From positions 1 through 62,769 of the forward strand of contig JARBTQ010000012.1 of NCBI GenBank assembly GCA_029240075.1: a DNA stretch of 62,769 bases, given 5' to 3'. The notes beneath the pieces were generated by a model. The model saw only the letters and a list, made by a program, of their open reading frames with translations, was not told where the DNA came from and made no database searches. Both the position numbers and the translations under genes were made by a program. This document shows, piece after piece, positions 1 through 9,045 of the stretch (the stretch's first letter is position 1; each line of letters starts with the position of its first letter). Origin of the DNA: Chlamydiales bacterium. GTDB taxonomy: Bacteria > Chlamydiota > Chlamydiia > Chlamydiales > JARBTQ01.

Positions 1-11
1 TCACCTCCTTT
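1..11 (+). rRNA. rrs: 3' end of 16S rRNA (partial, runs off left edge)
   Basis: The window opens with TCACCTCCTTTTAAGGACAA. The first 11 bases are the universal 16S rRNA 3' tail with the anti-Shine-Dalgarno core CCTCC, and the following TTAAGGACAAG resembles the start of the chlamydial 16S-23S spacer. No 23S or 5S rRNA follows: hemN lies on the opposite strand 210 bp further on. The alternative reading is a minus-strand Shine-Dalgarno (AAGGAGGTGA) for a gene beyond the left edge. The terminator behind hemN and the match beyond the SD core favour rRNA. Confidence 0.6.
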
Positions 12-19
12 TAAGGACA

Positions 20-38
20 AGAAAAGCACAGCTTTTCT
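20..38 (+). other. Hairpin just after the 16S rRNA end
   Basis: An 8-bp perfect stem (AGAAAAGC / GCTTTTCT) with a 3-base loop lies 9 bases after the presumed 16S end. No T-run follows on the plus strand, so it is not a textbook terminator. It could be a processing stem or a 3' boundary of the rRNA transcript. The rest of 39-201 holds nothing recognisable. Confidence 0.4.
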
Positions 39-201
39 GGTTGAGACAAACCTTACCCAATTCACTTTGGTTTGATTTATTCGTTAAATAAAATACTTTT
101 CAGTTTTCATTTTATAAGCATAAATTTCATAAATTTCTAAAGCAAAAATAACAATCCTGTTTTGTTTGTGCCATGACAAATAGCGCAAAGTTATTTTTTA
201 C

Positions 202-233
202 AAAAAAACGCAGCCCTATTCAAATTGACTGCG
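202..233 (-). terminator. Rho-independent terminator of hemN
   Basis: On the minus strand a stem CGCAGTC / GGCTGCG (7 bp, one T-G pair) overlaps the hemN stop codon and is followed directly by seven T residues (plus-strand A-run 202-208). This ends the hemN transcript before it meets the converging 16S rRNA. Confidence 0.8.
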
Positions 234-1626
234 AAAATTTACGTTGTTGTTGCTTATTGCGTAGGTAATGATCGAAGGTAGCTGCAATATTGCGTATAAA
301 TAATCTACCGTAAAAAGTAGGTTGCAATTTCTCTACAGTGTTAATAATTAATCCATCATTAACAAGTTCTTGGATATCGACAAACTCTTGACTAAAGTAT
401 TCTTCGAATTTGGCACCATGTAGCTTTTCAAATAAAATTTTATCTAGTTCGAAGTGGCACATTAAAGATTGAATAACCCATCTGCGAATTTTATCATCGT
501 TTGTCAGCTCTTTGCCTTTAGAAATAGGAAATTGCTTTTGATCTAGAGCAGAATAGTACTCCTCTAAAGTTTTAACATTCTGAAAATAACCATTTTCCAC
601 CTCTCCAATCGCTGTAATTCCAAAGCTAATCATATTATCAGCTAAACGCAAAGTATAGCCATGAAAGTTACGATGAAGTTTATGGTTTAAATAAGCTTGA
701 GTTAATTCATCTTGCTCTAAGCCGAAGTGGTCCATGCCTATAGCTATATATCCATCTTTAAGAAATTGTTTGCGAGCATTGATGTAAATTTCAAATTTTT
801 GCTCTATAGAAGGAAGTGTATCTTCTTTGATAGCATTTTGATGGGGCTTTAGCCAGGGAACTTTTGCATAAGAAAATAAAGCTACTCGGTCAGGTTTTAA
901 GGAAATGATTTTTTTAATTGTGTCATCAAAGCTTTGAGGTGTTTGGTATGGTAGACCATAAATAAGATCAATATTGATTCCTTTAAATTTTAGCTCTCTT
1001 GCCCATGCATAAGTTTGGGCTGTCATTTCATAAGTTTGCCTTCTTTTAACAGCTTCCTGTACTTCTGGATTGGTATCTTGAACTCCAAAGCTAATGCGAT
1101 TAAATCCTTTCTGTCGCAGGTATTTTAGTTTTTCTCCATTATCACCAATAACTGTTCTGGGGTCTATTTCAATAGATATTTCACCGTCAAAATCGATTTC
1201 AAAGTACTTACTTAGGGTAGAGAAGATTAAATCAAATTGTTTTTCTGTAAGCAGTGTAGGGGTTCCTCCTCCAAAATGGAGTTGTGTAATCGTATGCTTG
1301 TGTTCAAATTGGTTGGCAATAAGTTCAATCTCTGTAATTAAGTATGCGATATACTGCTCTTGTCTTTCAGGTTTCCTATTTAATATGACAGAGCATCCAC
1401 AATAAAGGCACATAGTTGTGCAGAATGGAATATGAAAATAAATAGAAATTTTTTTATTGGAAGTGTCAAGCATCTTCAAGTGTGTTGAATAAGTATCTTG
1501 TGATACAGAAGACCATTCAGGAGCTGTAGGATAACTGGTATAGCGAGGAACCGGCTTGTGAAGTTTCATAAGCAAAACTGGATCGACTTCAATTTCAGGT
1601 ATGTAGGGAGTTGATAAAATATCCAT
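220..1626 (-). CDS. hemN: Oxygen-independent coproporphyrinogen III oxidase, radical SAM
   Basis: Converts coproporphyrinogen III to protoporphyrinogen IX by oxidative decarboxylation in haem synthesis, in the cytoplasm. The 468-residue length is normal for HemN. The radical-SAM cysteines are visible in FCTTMCLYCGC (C69, C73, C76, plus the HemN-typical C78), which bind the [4Fe-4S] cluster. FGGGTPT and the DLIYGLPYQT region further on fit the SAM-binding barrel, and the C-terminal HemN domain is complete. It stands alone on the minus strand, 503 bp downstream of fbaB, with its own terminator overlapping the stop codon. True HemN is favoured over the HemW paralogue because of the N-terminal YTSYPTA segment and the fourth cysteine. 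Confidence 0.93.
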   Translation of the reverse strand: MDILSTPYIPEIEVDPVLLMKLHKPVPRYTSYPTAPEWSSVSQDTYSTHLKMLDTSNKKISIYFHIPFCTTMCLYCGCSVILNRKPERQEQYIAYLITEIELIANQFEHKHTITQLHFGGGTPTLLTEKQFDLIFSTLSKYFEIDFDGEISIEIDPRTVIGDNGEKLKYLRQKGFNRISFGVQDTNPEVQEAVKRRQTYEMTAQTYAWARELKFKGINIDLIYGLPYQTPQSFDDTIKKIISLKPDRVALFSYAKVPWLKPHQNAIKEDTLPSIEQKFEIYINARKQFLKDGYIAIGMDHFGLEQDELTQAYLNHKLHRNFHGYTLRLADNMISFGITAIGEVENGYFQNVKTLEEYYSALDQKQFPISKGKELTNDDKIRRWVIQSLMCHFELDKILFEKLHGAKFEEYFSQEFVDIQELVNDGLIINTVEKLQPTFYGRLFIRNIAATFDHYLRNKQQQRKFSQSI

Positions 1627-2091
1627 GTGTATGCTCCATTTATTCCTTTAATACTTATACAAGGCCTAGCTTTAACCATATCAATAAAAAATGCCACTAT
1701 TTTCTGATAGATTCAACTCTGAAAGAAGGAAATTTTTACAGGCAATCTTTGCTTACGAAATATCATGAGTTATTACTTAAATAATTCTATATACAACATG
1801 TCTCTAATGTATATGCTAAGCTCTCTTTGTGCACTAATTTTTTATAAATATAATTTAAAATTATCTGAAATTATTAAAATAGAATTATTCTGTTGGTCAT
1901 TGTTCTAAATGTTATATATTTTTACCTTAACAAAGGAGGCAATCAATAAGAGGGGATGAGTCTGTACTACTGCAAAGTTAATCTCTGTTTAACAAATAGA
2001 CCAGAGTAGCAAATGAGGTAAAAGTCTGGAGGGAAAGGGTGAGGTTCTATACTTTTAGTTTAAAATTAGAGGCAATTTTAAGTGGTTTTTG
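1627..2091. other. Intergenic region with no supported gene
   Basis: About 500 bases of AT-rich sequence lie between fbaB and hemN. I see only a 17-codon frame near 1958 whose GGGG abuts the ATG; this is too short and its spacing too poor to call. The hemN promoter should lie in the part nearest 1627, but no convincing -35/-10 pair was found. Confidence 0.5.
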
Positions 2092-2123
2092 AAGCCTTTC
2101 CTACTAATTTGTAAGAAAGGCTT
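2092..2123 (-). terminator. Hairpin after fbaB, terminator-like without T-run
   Basis: A perfect 9-bp stem (AAGCCTTTC / GAAAGGCTT) with a 14-base loop begins 7 bases after the fbaB stop. On the minus strand it is followed by CAAAAACC rather than T residues. It may be a 3'-protecting hairpin or a factor-dependent end rather than an intrinsic terminator. Confidence 0.4.
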
Positions 2124-2129
2124 TAATTA

Positions 2130-3209
2130 TTAAGCGATAGTTACTTCTTTACAAAGATAAACGTCTTGGATTGCATTTAAGATCTTAACGCCTTCATGAA
2201 TTGGTTTTTGGAAGGCTTTTCTTCCAGAAATTAATCCCATTCCGCCAGCACGTTTATTAATAACAGCTGTTTCTACTGCATCTGCTAAATCGTTTTGCCC
2301 AGAAGGTCCACCAGAATTTATCAACCCAATTCGTCCCATAAACTGGTTTACTAATTGGTATCTAGTGAGGTCTATAGGATGATCAGTAGCTAATCCACTC
2401 TTATTTTCTGTCAAACTGCCATACATTGAGTTACTATACTTTCCGAATTTAAGAGCTGGGTATCCGCCATTAAGAGTGGGTAGCTTTTGCTTGATAATAT
2501 CAGCTTTTAATGTTACTCCCAAATGATTGGCTTGTCCTGTTAAATCAGCAGCTGTATGATAATCTTTATCACCTACTTTAAATGCGTCATTGCGGAGGTA
2601 GCACCATAAGATAGTTGCCATCCCTAGCTCGTGAGCCATTTCAAATGCACGGCTAATTTCTACAATTTGTCTCCCACTTTCTGGTGACCCAAAATAAATA
2701 GTAGCTCCAATTGCAGCACATCCCATTTCGTATGCTTGCTTTACAGATGCAAATAGAATTTGGTCAAAAGCATTAGGGTAGGATAAAAGTTCATTGTGAT
2801 TGATTTTTAAGATAAAAGGGATCTTATGAGCGTACTTACGAGCTACATTTCCTAATGCTCCAAGTGTAGAAGCAACAGCATTACATCCCCCTTCTATTGC
2901 GAGCTTAACAATATTTTCGCCATCAAAGTAAATGGGATTAGCAGCAAAAGAAGCTCCAGCTGAGTGCTCAATTCCTTGGTCAACAGGAAGGATAGATAGG
3001 TAGCCTGTACCACTTAAACGGCCATGGCCATATAAAGATTGTAAATTACGCATTACACGAATATTGCGATCTGTATGAGTAAAAATACGATCCACCCAAT
3101 CGCCAGACGGAAGATGAAGTAAATTTTTAGGTACAGCTTTGCATGTATGGCCTAGCAAAGATTCGCTTTTATCTCCTAAAAGTTGTTGAATTTCTTGGTA
3201 TGTCAGCAT
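2130..3209 (-). CDS. fbaB: Fructose-bisphosphate aldolase class I (DhnA/FbaB type)
   Basis: Cleaves fructose-1,6-bisphosphate to dihydroxyacetone phosphate and glyceraldehyde-3-phosphate through a Schiff base in glycolysis and gluconeogenesis. The 359-residue protein shows the DhnA-family TIM barrel: LPVDQGIEH near residue 95, [11 protein letters not shown] near 137 (the lysine is a candidate active-site residue) and the phosphate-binding [10 protein letters not shown] near 305. Chlamydia has the same archaeal-type aldolase (annotated dhnA) in place of the classic class II enzyme. A hairpin follows the stop codon. ATG is followed by [10 protein letters not shown] and is preceded by an AAGGAG-like site. 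Confidence 0.92.
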   Translation of the reverse strand: MLTYQEIQQLLGDKSESLLGHTCKAVPKNLLHLPSGDWVDRIFTHTDRNIRVMRNLQSLYGHGRLSGTGYLSILPVDQGIEHSAGASFAANPIYFDGENIVKLAIEGGCNAVASTLGALGNVARKYAHKIPFILKINHNELLSYPNAFDQILFASVKQAYEMGCAAIGATIYFGSPESGRQIVEISRAFEMAHELGMATILWCYLRNDAFKVGDKDYHTAADLTGQANHLGVTLKADIIKQKLPTLNGGYPALKFGKYSNSMYGSLTENKSGLATDHPIDLTRYQLVNQFMGRIGLINSGGPSGQNDLADAVETAVINKRAGGMGLISGRKAFQKPIHEGVKILNAIQDVYLCKEVTIA

Positions 3210-3856
3210 GAATTTTATCTCCTTAGAAGTGGTATAGGGGATCTATTTAAACAAATTGATGAATGCTTGTGGTTATACTCTTTCTTAAGATTTTTGTCGA
3301 CGGGTTACCATAATTTGATCATTAGGTTGGTTATGCTGTAAAGGAGCTTATACTATTTTCTATGAGTCGAAAATGGAATTATACACCTAAAGTTTTTTGT
3401 GGAAAAGATCGCCTTATTTATCCTATGATGGATTTTTCAAAAAGGTCTTATTTAGAATTAACCAACACCTATTTCTAAAAAAAGTAAAAAATTACACTGC
3501 ATTTTAGAAATAGTTACGTCATTATAATGTGTTGGGGACCTTTGTAAAAAGGTTAGCTTAAAAGGTATGGGATTGAAATCCTATTTAATAATGAAAATTT
3601 CCTAGATCTTAAGCTTTGAGAGCTTAAAGGGTATTGATGATATAGGTGGGTTTCATCTATACACAATATTAGACTTTAAGAGCTTAGTTATGGTGGCTGT
3701 ACAGGATAAAAATCATACTAAGCATGCAATATTCTTTATCGAATGAATCTTGAAAGTGAATAGGTCTTTTCAGAGTTTTTTAACAACTATATAAACCATA
3801 TCCTAGAGAAAGCCTTTTGTCTACAAATATAATAGAAATGGTAACCGGTGACAAAA
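3210..3856. other. Long leader/intergenic region upstream of rng
   Basis: About 640 bases lie between the divergent fbaB and rng genes. No coding frame is convincing. A hairpin (TTAAGCT, 5-base loop, AGCTTAA) sits at 3609-3627, and the related words CTTAAAGG and CTTTAAGAGCTTAG recur in the following 60 bases. The two promoters must lie here, but I could not assign them. A structured 5' leader of the RNase gene is possible, as in E. coli rne autoregulation; this is inference only. Confidence 0.35.
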
Positions 3857-5413
3857 ATGGCCGAAATTGTTCAAGAAATCCTTCTCAATATAGAATCTAA
3901 ACAGATTCGGTATGCTCACTTGAAAAATGGGCAATTACAAGATCTAATAGTTGAGCTTAAGCGCGAACGACAGCTAACAGGTAACATTTATAAAGGACGG
4001 GTTATTAACTCATTAAGAGATATTAAGTCTGCTTTTATAGATATCAATGAAGAAGAGAATGGATTCATCCATATATCTGATATTATTGAGAATACTAAGA
4101 AATTTGAAGAAATGTTCGACATGGACTTTGACCTTGATTACGATATTAAGAGAGTTGATACAGACAAACAGATCGTAGATATTGATCAAGTGATGAAAAT
4201 AGGCCAGGCTGTCTTAGTACAAGTAGTTAAGGATCCTATTGGTTCCAAAGGAGCTCGCTTAACTTCTAACATCTCAATTGCTGGACGTTATTTGGTGCTT
4301 CTTCCAAATACACCGCACAGAGGGGTGTCTCGCAAGATTGAGGATAGAGCTGTAAGACTAAGGCTGCGTAAAATGATCCGTGGATTAGAAATGCCGCAAC
4401 AAATGGGAATTATTTGTCGTACAGCTAGTCAACATGCAACTTTAGAAATGTTAGTTGATGAAGCAAATGACTTATTAAACACTTGGCACTCAGTTATGGA
4501 TCGTTTCCATAAAGCTGATGGTGTAGAATGTCTTTATCAAGAATCTGATTTAGTGCGCCGAGCCGCTTTAACTTGTGTTAATAAAAAATATACCCGGCTG
4601 CTTGTTGATGATTACGCAGTGTATCAAACTTGCAAATCTATATATGCTAAATATGAGCAGGAACATACCTTACAGATAGAGTATTATCGTGATAAGGTTC
4701 CTATGTTTGAAAGATTTCAAGTAGAAAGAGAGATTGATAAGGCCTTACGACGTAAAATTTGGTTGCCTAGTGGTGGGTATCTCTATTTTGATCCAACAGA
4801 AGCAATGTGTACAATTGACGTGAACTCTGGAAGAGGTAGTTCTGATAGTAAGGAAAAGGTTGTTGTAGAGGAAAGTTTAGTAAAAATAAACTTAGAGGCT
4901 GTTGAAGAAATTGCAAGACAATTACGTATCCGTAATATCGGAGGATTAATTGTATGTGACTTCATAGATATGCGCAGCAAAAAGAATCAGAAAAGAGTCT
5001 TAGAAAAATTAAAAGACTGTATGAAAGAAGACTCTGCTAAGTGTACTATTCTAGGTATGAGTGAATTTGGATTAGTAGAGATGACTCGTCAGCGCAATCG
5101 AAAATCTTTAATGCAGACTATGTATACAGATTGCTTATATTGTGGTGGTTGTGGACAAATTAAAGCGCATGAAACTACTTCAATTGAGATAGAAAGAGCA
5201 CTTAAAAAGGCAATTAACTTACACCAGCAGTATGGTTTACGCTTGGTTGTTCATCCAGAACTCGATCGACATCTTGCTGTCATTGATAAGGAGTATTTTA
5301 AAGATCTTATGCAGCGATGGAATGCACATATCGAATTTGCAACTGACGACAACCTACATCTTAATGAGTATCATATCATATCAACCTCAAATGGGAAAAA
5401 AATAGAAGTATGA
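3857..5413 (+). CDS. rng: Ribonuclease G/E family endoribonuclease
   Basis: Single-strand-specific endoribonuclease for rRNA maturation and mRNA turnover. An S1-like RNA-binding part (ENGFIHISDI, near residue 60) is followed by the RNase E/G catalytic core. The metal-binding aspartates are in IDVNSGR (D321) and CDFIDM (D368 and neighbour), and the Zn-link cysteines in DCLYCGGCG. The length of about 518 aa is that of RNase G; the C-terminal degradosome scaffold of RNase E is absent. ATG 3857 is chosen because GGTGA lies 5 bases upstream; an in-frame GTG at 3848 is the alternative. It overlaps plsB by ATGA, as the neighbouring cafA and plsB genes do in Chlamydia. Confidence 0.93.
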   Translation: MAEIVQEILLNIESKQIRYAHLKNGQLQDLIVELKRERQLTGNIYKGRVINSLRDIKSAFIDINEEENGFIHISDIIENTKKFEEMFDMDFDLDYDIKRVDTDKQIVDIDQVMKIGQAVLVQVVKDPIGSKGARLTSNISIAGRYLVLLPNTPHRGVSRKIEDRAVRLRLRKMIRGLEMPQQMGIICRTASQHATLEMLVDEANDLLNTWHSVMDRFHKADGVECLYQESDLVRRAALTCVNKKYTRLLVDDYAVYQTCKSIYAKYEQEHTLQIEYYRDKVPMFERFQVEREIDKALRRKIWLPSGGYLYFDPTEAMCTIDVNSGRGSSDSKEKVVVEESLVKINLEAVEEIARQLRIRNIGGLIVCDFIDMRSKKNQKRVLEKLKDCMKEDSAKCTILGMSEFGLVEMTRQRNRKSLMQTMYTDCLYCGGCGQIKAHETTSIEIERALKKAINLHQQYGLRLVVHPELDRHLAVIDKEYFKDLMQRWNAHIEFATDDNLHLNEYHIISTSNGKKIEV

Positions 5414-6426
5414 CATCTCAGGATCTCCGATTTTATCGAAAATTGGCTGTAGCATATCAAGAAGGGGTTGTCCATCAAAAGACTAAAGATATATTAGAAA
5501 ACTTTTACAATAGTTATGTAGAAGCTTTGCTTAAAGCAAATAAATACAAGGATTCTTCGGTTGAAATTTTATTAACATTTTTGGACCTAGTATTGCAGCA
5601 GCTAAAGCAACCTTATACTTTTGAACCTTACCACCAGCAAATTTTAGAAGAATTCAACTACTATCAGTTTGGCTTAAATTTTGTCCGGCCTTTAGTGAAT
5701 TTTACTAAATCTACTGTTCATCATAAAAATCTCTTTGATCAGGTAGAAAATCAGCTGCAATGTAAAGAAAATGTTGTTTTATTTGCTAATCACCAAACAG
5801 AAGTAGACCCTCAGCTTATCAGCCTCTTGTTGGAAAAGTCTCATCCACTGCTAGCTACGGAAATGATTTTTATTGCAGGTAATCGGGTAACGACTGATCC
5901 TCTTGCTGTACCTTTTAGTATGGGACGTAACCTTATTTGTATTTATTCTAAAAAGCATATTGATAATCCTCCGGAATTACGAGCTGAAAAATTAGCTCAT
6001 AACCAGCGTTCTTTAGGAATTATGGGATCTCTACTTGCGGAGGGTGGAAAATGTATTTATGTAGCACCCAGTGGTGGAAGAGATCGTCTGAATCCAGATA
6101 CAGGAAAGGTAGAAGTAGCTCTCTTTGATCCTAGTAGCTTAGAGATGTTGTATTTAATATCCACAAAAGCTAAGTCCAAAACCCATTTTTATCCTCTTGT
6201 ACTAAAAACGTACGATATCTTGCCTCCTCCTTTGCAAGTAGAGAAGGATGTTGGAGAGTCCCGTTCTGTTAATTATGCTGGAGTGCAACTTAGCATTTGT
6301 CCCGAATTAAATATGCAATCCTTAGGTCAAGGATTGGATAAGGCTGAGCAAAGGCAAGGAAGAGCGGAAAATATCTGGAAGACAATATGTAAAGAATACG
6401 ATGCAATAGATAAAGTTTCTTTTTAA
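5410..6426 (+). CDS. plsB: Glycerol-3-phosphate acyltransferase, plastid/chlamydial soluble type
   Basis: Transfers an acyl group to sn-glycerol-3-phosphate, the first step of phospholipid synthesis. The catalytic H(X)4D motif is HQTEVD (H128, D133). The glycerol-phosphate site APSGGRDR lies near residue 220. The N-terminal helical domain before residue 90 is the one seen in plant chloroplast GPAT. At 338 residues it matches the plastid-type enzyme, not the 800-residue E. coli PlsB. The start codon overlaps the rng stop (ATGA), so the two are translationally coupled. Confidence 0.9.
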   Translation: MTSQDLRFYRKLAVAYQEGVVHQKTKDILENFYNSYVEALLKANKYKDSSVEILLTFLDLVLQQLKQPYTFEPYHQQILEEFNYYQFGLNFVRPLVNFTKSTVHHKNLFDQVENQLQCKENVVLFANHQTEVDPQLISLLLEKSHPLLATEMIFIAGNRVTTDPLAVPFSMGRNLICIYSKKHIDNPPELRAEKLAHNQRSLGIMGSLLAEGGKCIYVAPSGGRDRLNPDTGKVEVALFDPSSLEMLYLISTKAKSKTHFYPLVLKTYDILPPPLQVEKDVGESRSVNYAGVQLSICPELNMQSLGQGLDKAEQRQGRAENIWKTICKEYDAIDKVSF

Positions 6427-6494
6427 AGTAGAATCCGCTATGTAAGGGAAAATCTGGATTTTATTGATATCCCTTATGATAGGCAGGACTTCAT

Positions 6495-7193
6495 ATGCAA
6501 AATCTTAAAAGTGAAATGGGTGAATCCCTTCTAAGTGCATTTCTACTCAAAGACTCTTGGCGTGTTTTTAGAATTTTAGCAGAGTTTGTTGATGGCTTTG
6601 AAATTATGCCCCAACTTGGGCCTGCAGTGTCTATTTTTGGATCGGCCCGTGTTAAGCCTCATACTCCAGAATATGAGTTAGCTGTAAATTTAGCTCAGAA
6701 GATTGCAAATAAGGGTTTTTCTGTGATTACAGGCGGGGGGCCTGGAATTATGGAAGCCGCTAATAAAGGGGCTCGTCAAGTTGGTCGCCCTTCTTGTGGA
6801 TTGACGATTGAGCTGCCTTTTGAAACTGGAGCTAATTCTTTTGTAGATACCCCTTTTCACTTACATTTTCGTTATTTTTTTGTGAGAAAGGTCATGTTTG
6901 TGCGTTATGCCAAAGCTTTTGTTGCTTTGCCTGGCGGTTATGGTACTCTAGATGAGCTGTTCGAGGCGTTGACCCTGATTCAAACGCAGAAAATCAAATC
7001 CTTTCCTATTTATCTAGTAGGAAAATCTTATTGGCAGGGATTACTTGACTGGATTAAAAATACAATGGTAGCTCATAATTATCTAAGTTTGATTGAGCTA
7101 GATCTTATTCATGTGACTGACGATTTGGATGAGGTTGCTGAAGGAATTGCAAGAGCTTATACTTCCAATCAAGCCAAAGAGCATATTTTATAA
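6495..7193 (+). CDS. LOG-family Rossmann protein (lysine-decarboxylase-like)
   Basis: This 232-residue protein carries the LOG/TIGR00730 signature: GGGPGIMEAANKGA near residue 78 and PGGYGTLDELFE near 147, with the arginine and glutamate used for nucleoside 5'-monophosphate binding. Characterised relatives release the base from (cytokinin) riboside monophosphates or bind nucleotides. The old name lysine decarboxylase is misleading. The physiological substrate here is unknown. It lies 68 bp after plsB and 20 bp before lgt, probably in one transcript. Confidence 0.82.
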   Translation: MQNLKSEMGESLLSAFLLKDSWRVFRILAEFVDGFEIMPQLGPAVSIFGSARVKPHTPEYELAVNLAQKIANKGFSVITGGGPGIMEAANKGARQVGRPSCGLTIELPFETGANSFVDTPFHLHFRYFFVRKVMFVRYAKAFVALPGGYGTLDELFEALTLIQTQKIKSFPIYLVGKSYWQGLLDWIKNTMVAHNYLSLIELDLIHVTDDLDEVAEGIARAYTSNQAKEHIL

Positions 7194-7213
7194 ACATAGG
7201 ATTGTTTTTATAA

Positions 7214-8335
7214 ATGGATTTTTTAGGTTGGATTTACTGGGATCCTAAACCAGAAATATTTGAAGTTTTTCCAGGTTGGCCCCTTCGTTGGTACAGCCTA
7301 TTTTTTGGGCTAGGCTTTTTTGGCGGCTATTTCATTGTAAAGCATTATATTAAGCCTCTATTTGCTCCGCTTACTGATTCACAAATAAAGGATTGGGCAG
7401 GGTGGATGACTCAATTGAAAAATTTATATCAAAAAGGGGAAAAACTAACCTTTTTAAATTTTTTAAAGCGAGACGAGTTTGATGCTTTTAAAAGAATTGA
7501 ATCTCCTAGGGAAATAAATCCTAGGTTGAAAAATGCTCTTATAGAATCTACAAACTTATCCTTATTTGATGCTGCACTTACCAGTGATGCTGCAGTTGAT
7601 AAGCGACAGGAGTTTGATCAAGTATTTGCTGATACGATCTATCCTTTAAATGATCAACTCTCTTTTTATATGGACCGATTGTTATGGTATTTAGCACTAG
7701 GAACATTAATAGGTGCTCGTTTGGGGCATGTCTTTTTTTATCAATGGGACCATTTTAGTAGTTACCCAATCGATATATTTAAAACTTGGGAGGGGGGGCT
7801 AGCAAGTCATGGTGGGTTGCTAGGAATTGCATTGGCAATCGCGTTATTCCGGCTTCGCTCTGCAAAGCAATTTGGGTTCGTTCCATTATGGAACCTTTTA
7901 GATGGGGTAGCTATAGCTTGTTGTTTTACAGCAGGTTGTATTCGTATTGGGAACTTCTTTAATCAAGAAATATTGGGGACTCCAACAGAGCTTCCTTGGG
8001 CTGTCGTTTTTGGGCATCCTATGGATCAAACTCCTTCCGTACCTTGTCATCCAGTTCAATTATATGAGGCTATTGGTTATTTTACGATTTTTAGCTCTCT
8101 TTATGCTGCTTATCGCTATTTTAAGTGGAAGCCGCAGACAGGAATGATTACTGGATTGTCTTTAATCTCCATATTTCTATTTCGCTTCTTTGTCGAGTTT
8201 TTTAAATTGCCTCAGGATGAATATCTTGATGCTAATTCTATATTGCAGACAGGGCAGTGGCTAAGCATACCCTGTATTGTCGTCGGCCTATACCTGTGCT
8301 ATAATCGTTATTGTCATACTCAAAAAAAGGAATAG
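7214..8335 (+). CDS. lgt: Prolipoprotein diacylglyceryl transferase with an internal insert
   Basis: Inner-membrane enzyme that moves diacylglycerol from phosphatidylglycerol to the lipobox cysteine of prelipoproteins. Visible signatures are GARLGHVFFY near residue 168, EGGLASHGG near 194 (catalytic His of the Lgt family) and the AGCIRIGNFFNQE region near 245. Several membrane helices are evident. At 373 residues it is about 100 longer than most Lgt proteins. The excess is a charged, non-membrane stretch at about residues 52-150, between the first helix and GARLGH. It begins 20 bp after the LOG gene and is followed by 271 bp without a gene before infA. Confidence 0.92.
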   Translation: MDFLGWIYWDPKPEIFEVFPGWPLRWYSLFFGLGFFGGYFIVKHYIKPLFAPLTDSQIKDWAGWMTQLKNLYQKGEKLTFLNFLKRDEFDAFKRIESPREINPRLKNALIESTNLSLFDAALTSDAAVDKRQEFDQVFADTIYPLNDQLSFYMDRLLWYLALGTLIGARLGHVFFYQWDHFSSYPIDIFKTWEGGLASHGGLLGIALAIALFRLRSAKQFGFVPLWNLLDGVAIACCFTAGCIRIGNFFNQEILGTPTELPWAVVFGHPMDQTPSVPCHPVQLYEAIGYFTIFSSLYAAYRYFKWKPQTGMITGLSLISIFLFRFFVEFFKLPQDEYLDANSILQTGQWLSIPCIVVGLYLCYNRYCHTQKKE

Positions 8336-8606
8336 AAGCTAATTTGTTTTAAAAACAAAGAATTTTAGTAAAAAATGTAGCTTTTAGAGTCTTGGCTAAA
8401 TTGGGGGGTAAAGTCTTGAGAGGGACTTTTGCGCAGAGTCGCTACTATTAAAGTAATCTGGAAAAGTTTTTATTTCTCTAGGTATTATTTCATGTTTAAT
8501 TTTATTGGCTAGTAGAATTTTATGCTGCACTTCTAAAGGTAATATTTTAGTTGACTTTTATTTTTTTAACGTTATTGTAGAAGATTCATTAATAGAGATT
8601 AAGGCT

Positions 8607-8825
8607 ATGGCTAAAGAAGATACTATAAAAATACAAGGCTCTGTGGAAGAGCTATTACCCAATATGACTTTTTCTGTAGTGTTAGAAAATGGCATGAAGG
8701 TCCATTGCCATCTTTGCGGAAAGATGAAGATGCGAAATATTCGTGTGTCTATTGGTGATTTAGTGACTGTGGAAATGTCACCTTACGACCTAACTAAAGG
8801 GCGAATCGTCTATCGACAGAAATAA
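8607..8825 (+). CDS. infA: Translation initiation factor IF-1
   Basis: Small OB-fold protein that binds the ribosomal A site during initiation. It starts [15 protein letters not shown] and ends GRIVYRQK, 72 residues, the standard IF-1 length. The open frame extends upstream to 8505, but those 34 extra residues are hydrophobic and unlike IF-1, so ATG 8607 is chosen; AGAG at 8594-8597 is a plausible ribosome site. A strong terminator follows directly. In Chlamydia infA also precedes tuf. Confidence 0.95.
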   Translation: MAKEDTIKIQGSVEELLPNMTFSVVLENGMKVHCHLCGKMKMRNIRVSIGDLVTVEMSPYDLTKGRIVYRQK

Positions 8826-8860
8826 ATCAATCCTTCCTCTAAAAATAGGATTGATTTTTT
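8824..8860 (+). terminator. Rho-independent terminator after infA
   Basis: An 11-bp perfect stem (AAATCAATCCT / AGGATTGATTT) with a 12-base loop, ending in a run of T residues, overlaps the infA stop codon by two bases. It separates infA from the tRNA-Thr/tuf unit. Confidence 0.9.
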
Positions 8861-8909
8861 AAGTTTAAATGTATAAATTGATACCATTATTTTCATCTGT
8901 CGATTATGT

Positions 8910-8981
8910 GCCCAGGTAGCTCAGTGGTAGAGCACTTGCATGGTAAGCAAGTGGTCGTAGGTTCAATTCCTATCTTGGGCA
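8910..8981 (+). tRNA. trnT: tRNA-Thr (anticodon GGU)
   Basis: A complete 72-base cloverleaf: acceptor GCCCAGG / TTTGGGC-type pairing with one G-T pair, D arm GCTC/GAGC, anticodon stem CTTGC/GCAAG with loop ATGGTAA (anticodon GGT), T arm with GGTTCAATTCC, and discriminator A. CCA is not encoded. It lies 64 bp before tuf, the same order as in Chlamydia, and is probably processed from a tRNA-tuf transcript. Confidence 0.95.
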
Positions 8982-9029
8982 TATTTTAAAGAAAAATTAA
9001 CAAATACATTTTATGCCACGGACTCTAAC

Positions 9030-9036
9030 GGAGGAA
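9030..9036 (+). promoter_or_regulatory. Strong Shine-Dalgarno of tuf
   Basis: GGAGGAA nine bases before the tuf ATG is one of the best ribosome-binding sites in the window and fits the high expression of EF-Tu. Confidence 0.8.
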
Positions 9037-9045
9037 TAATTTAAC

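Noticed and set aside
1958-2010. 17-codon frame after AGAGGGG between fbaB and hemN
   Set aside because: Too short, with the purine run touching the ATG (no proper spacing), and no conservation can be tested.
8505-8606. N-terminal extension of IF-1
   Set aside because: The 34 extra residues are hydrophobic and unlike IF-1; the protein from 8607 has the exact family start and length.
8878-8907. Promoter (TTGATA, 18-base spacer, GATTAT) for tRNA-Thr
   Set aside because: The -10 would end two bases before the mature tRNA start, so transcription would begin inside the tRNA.
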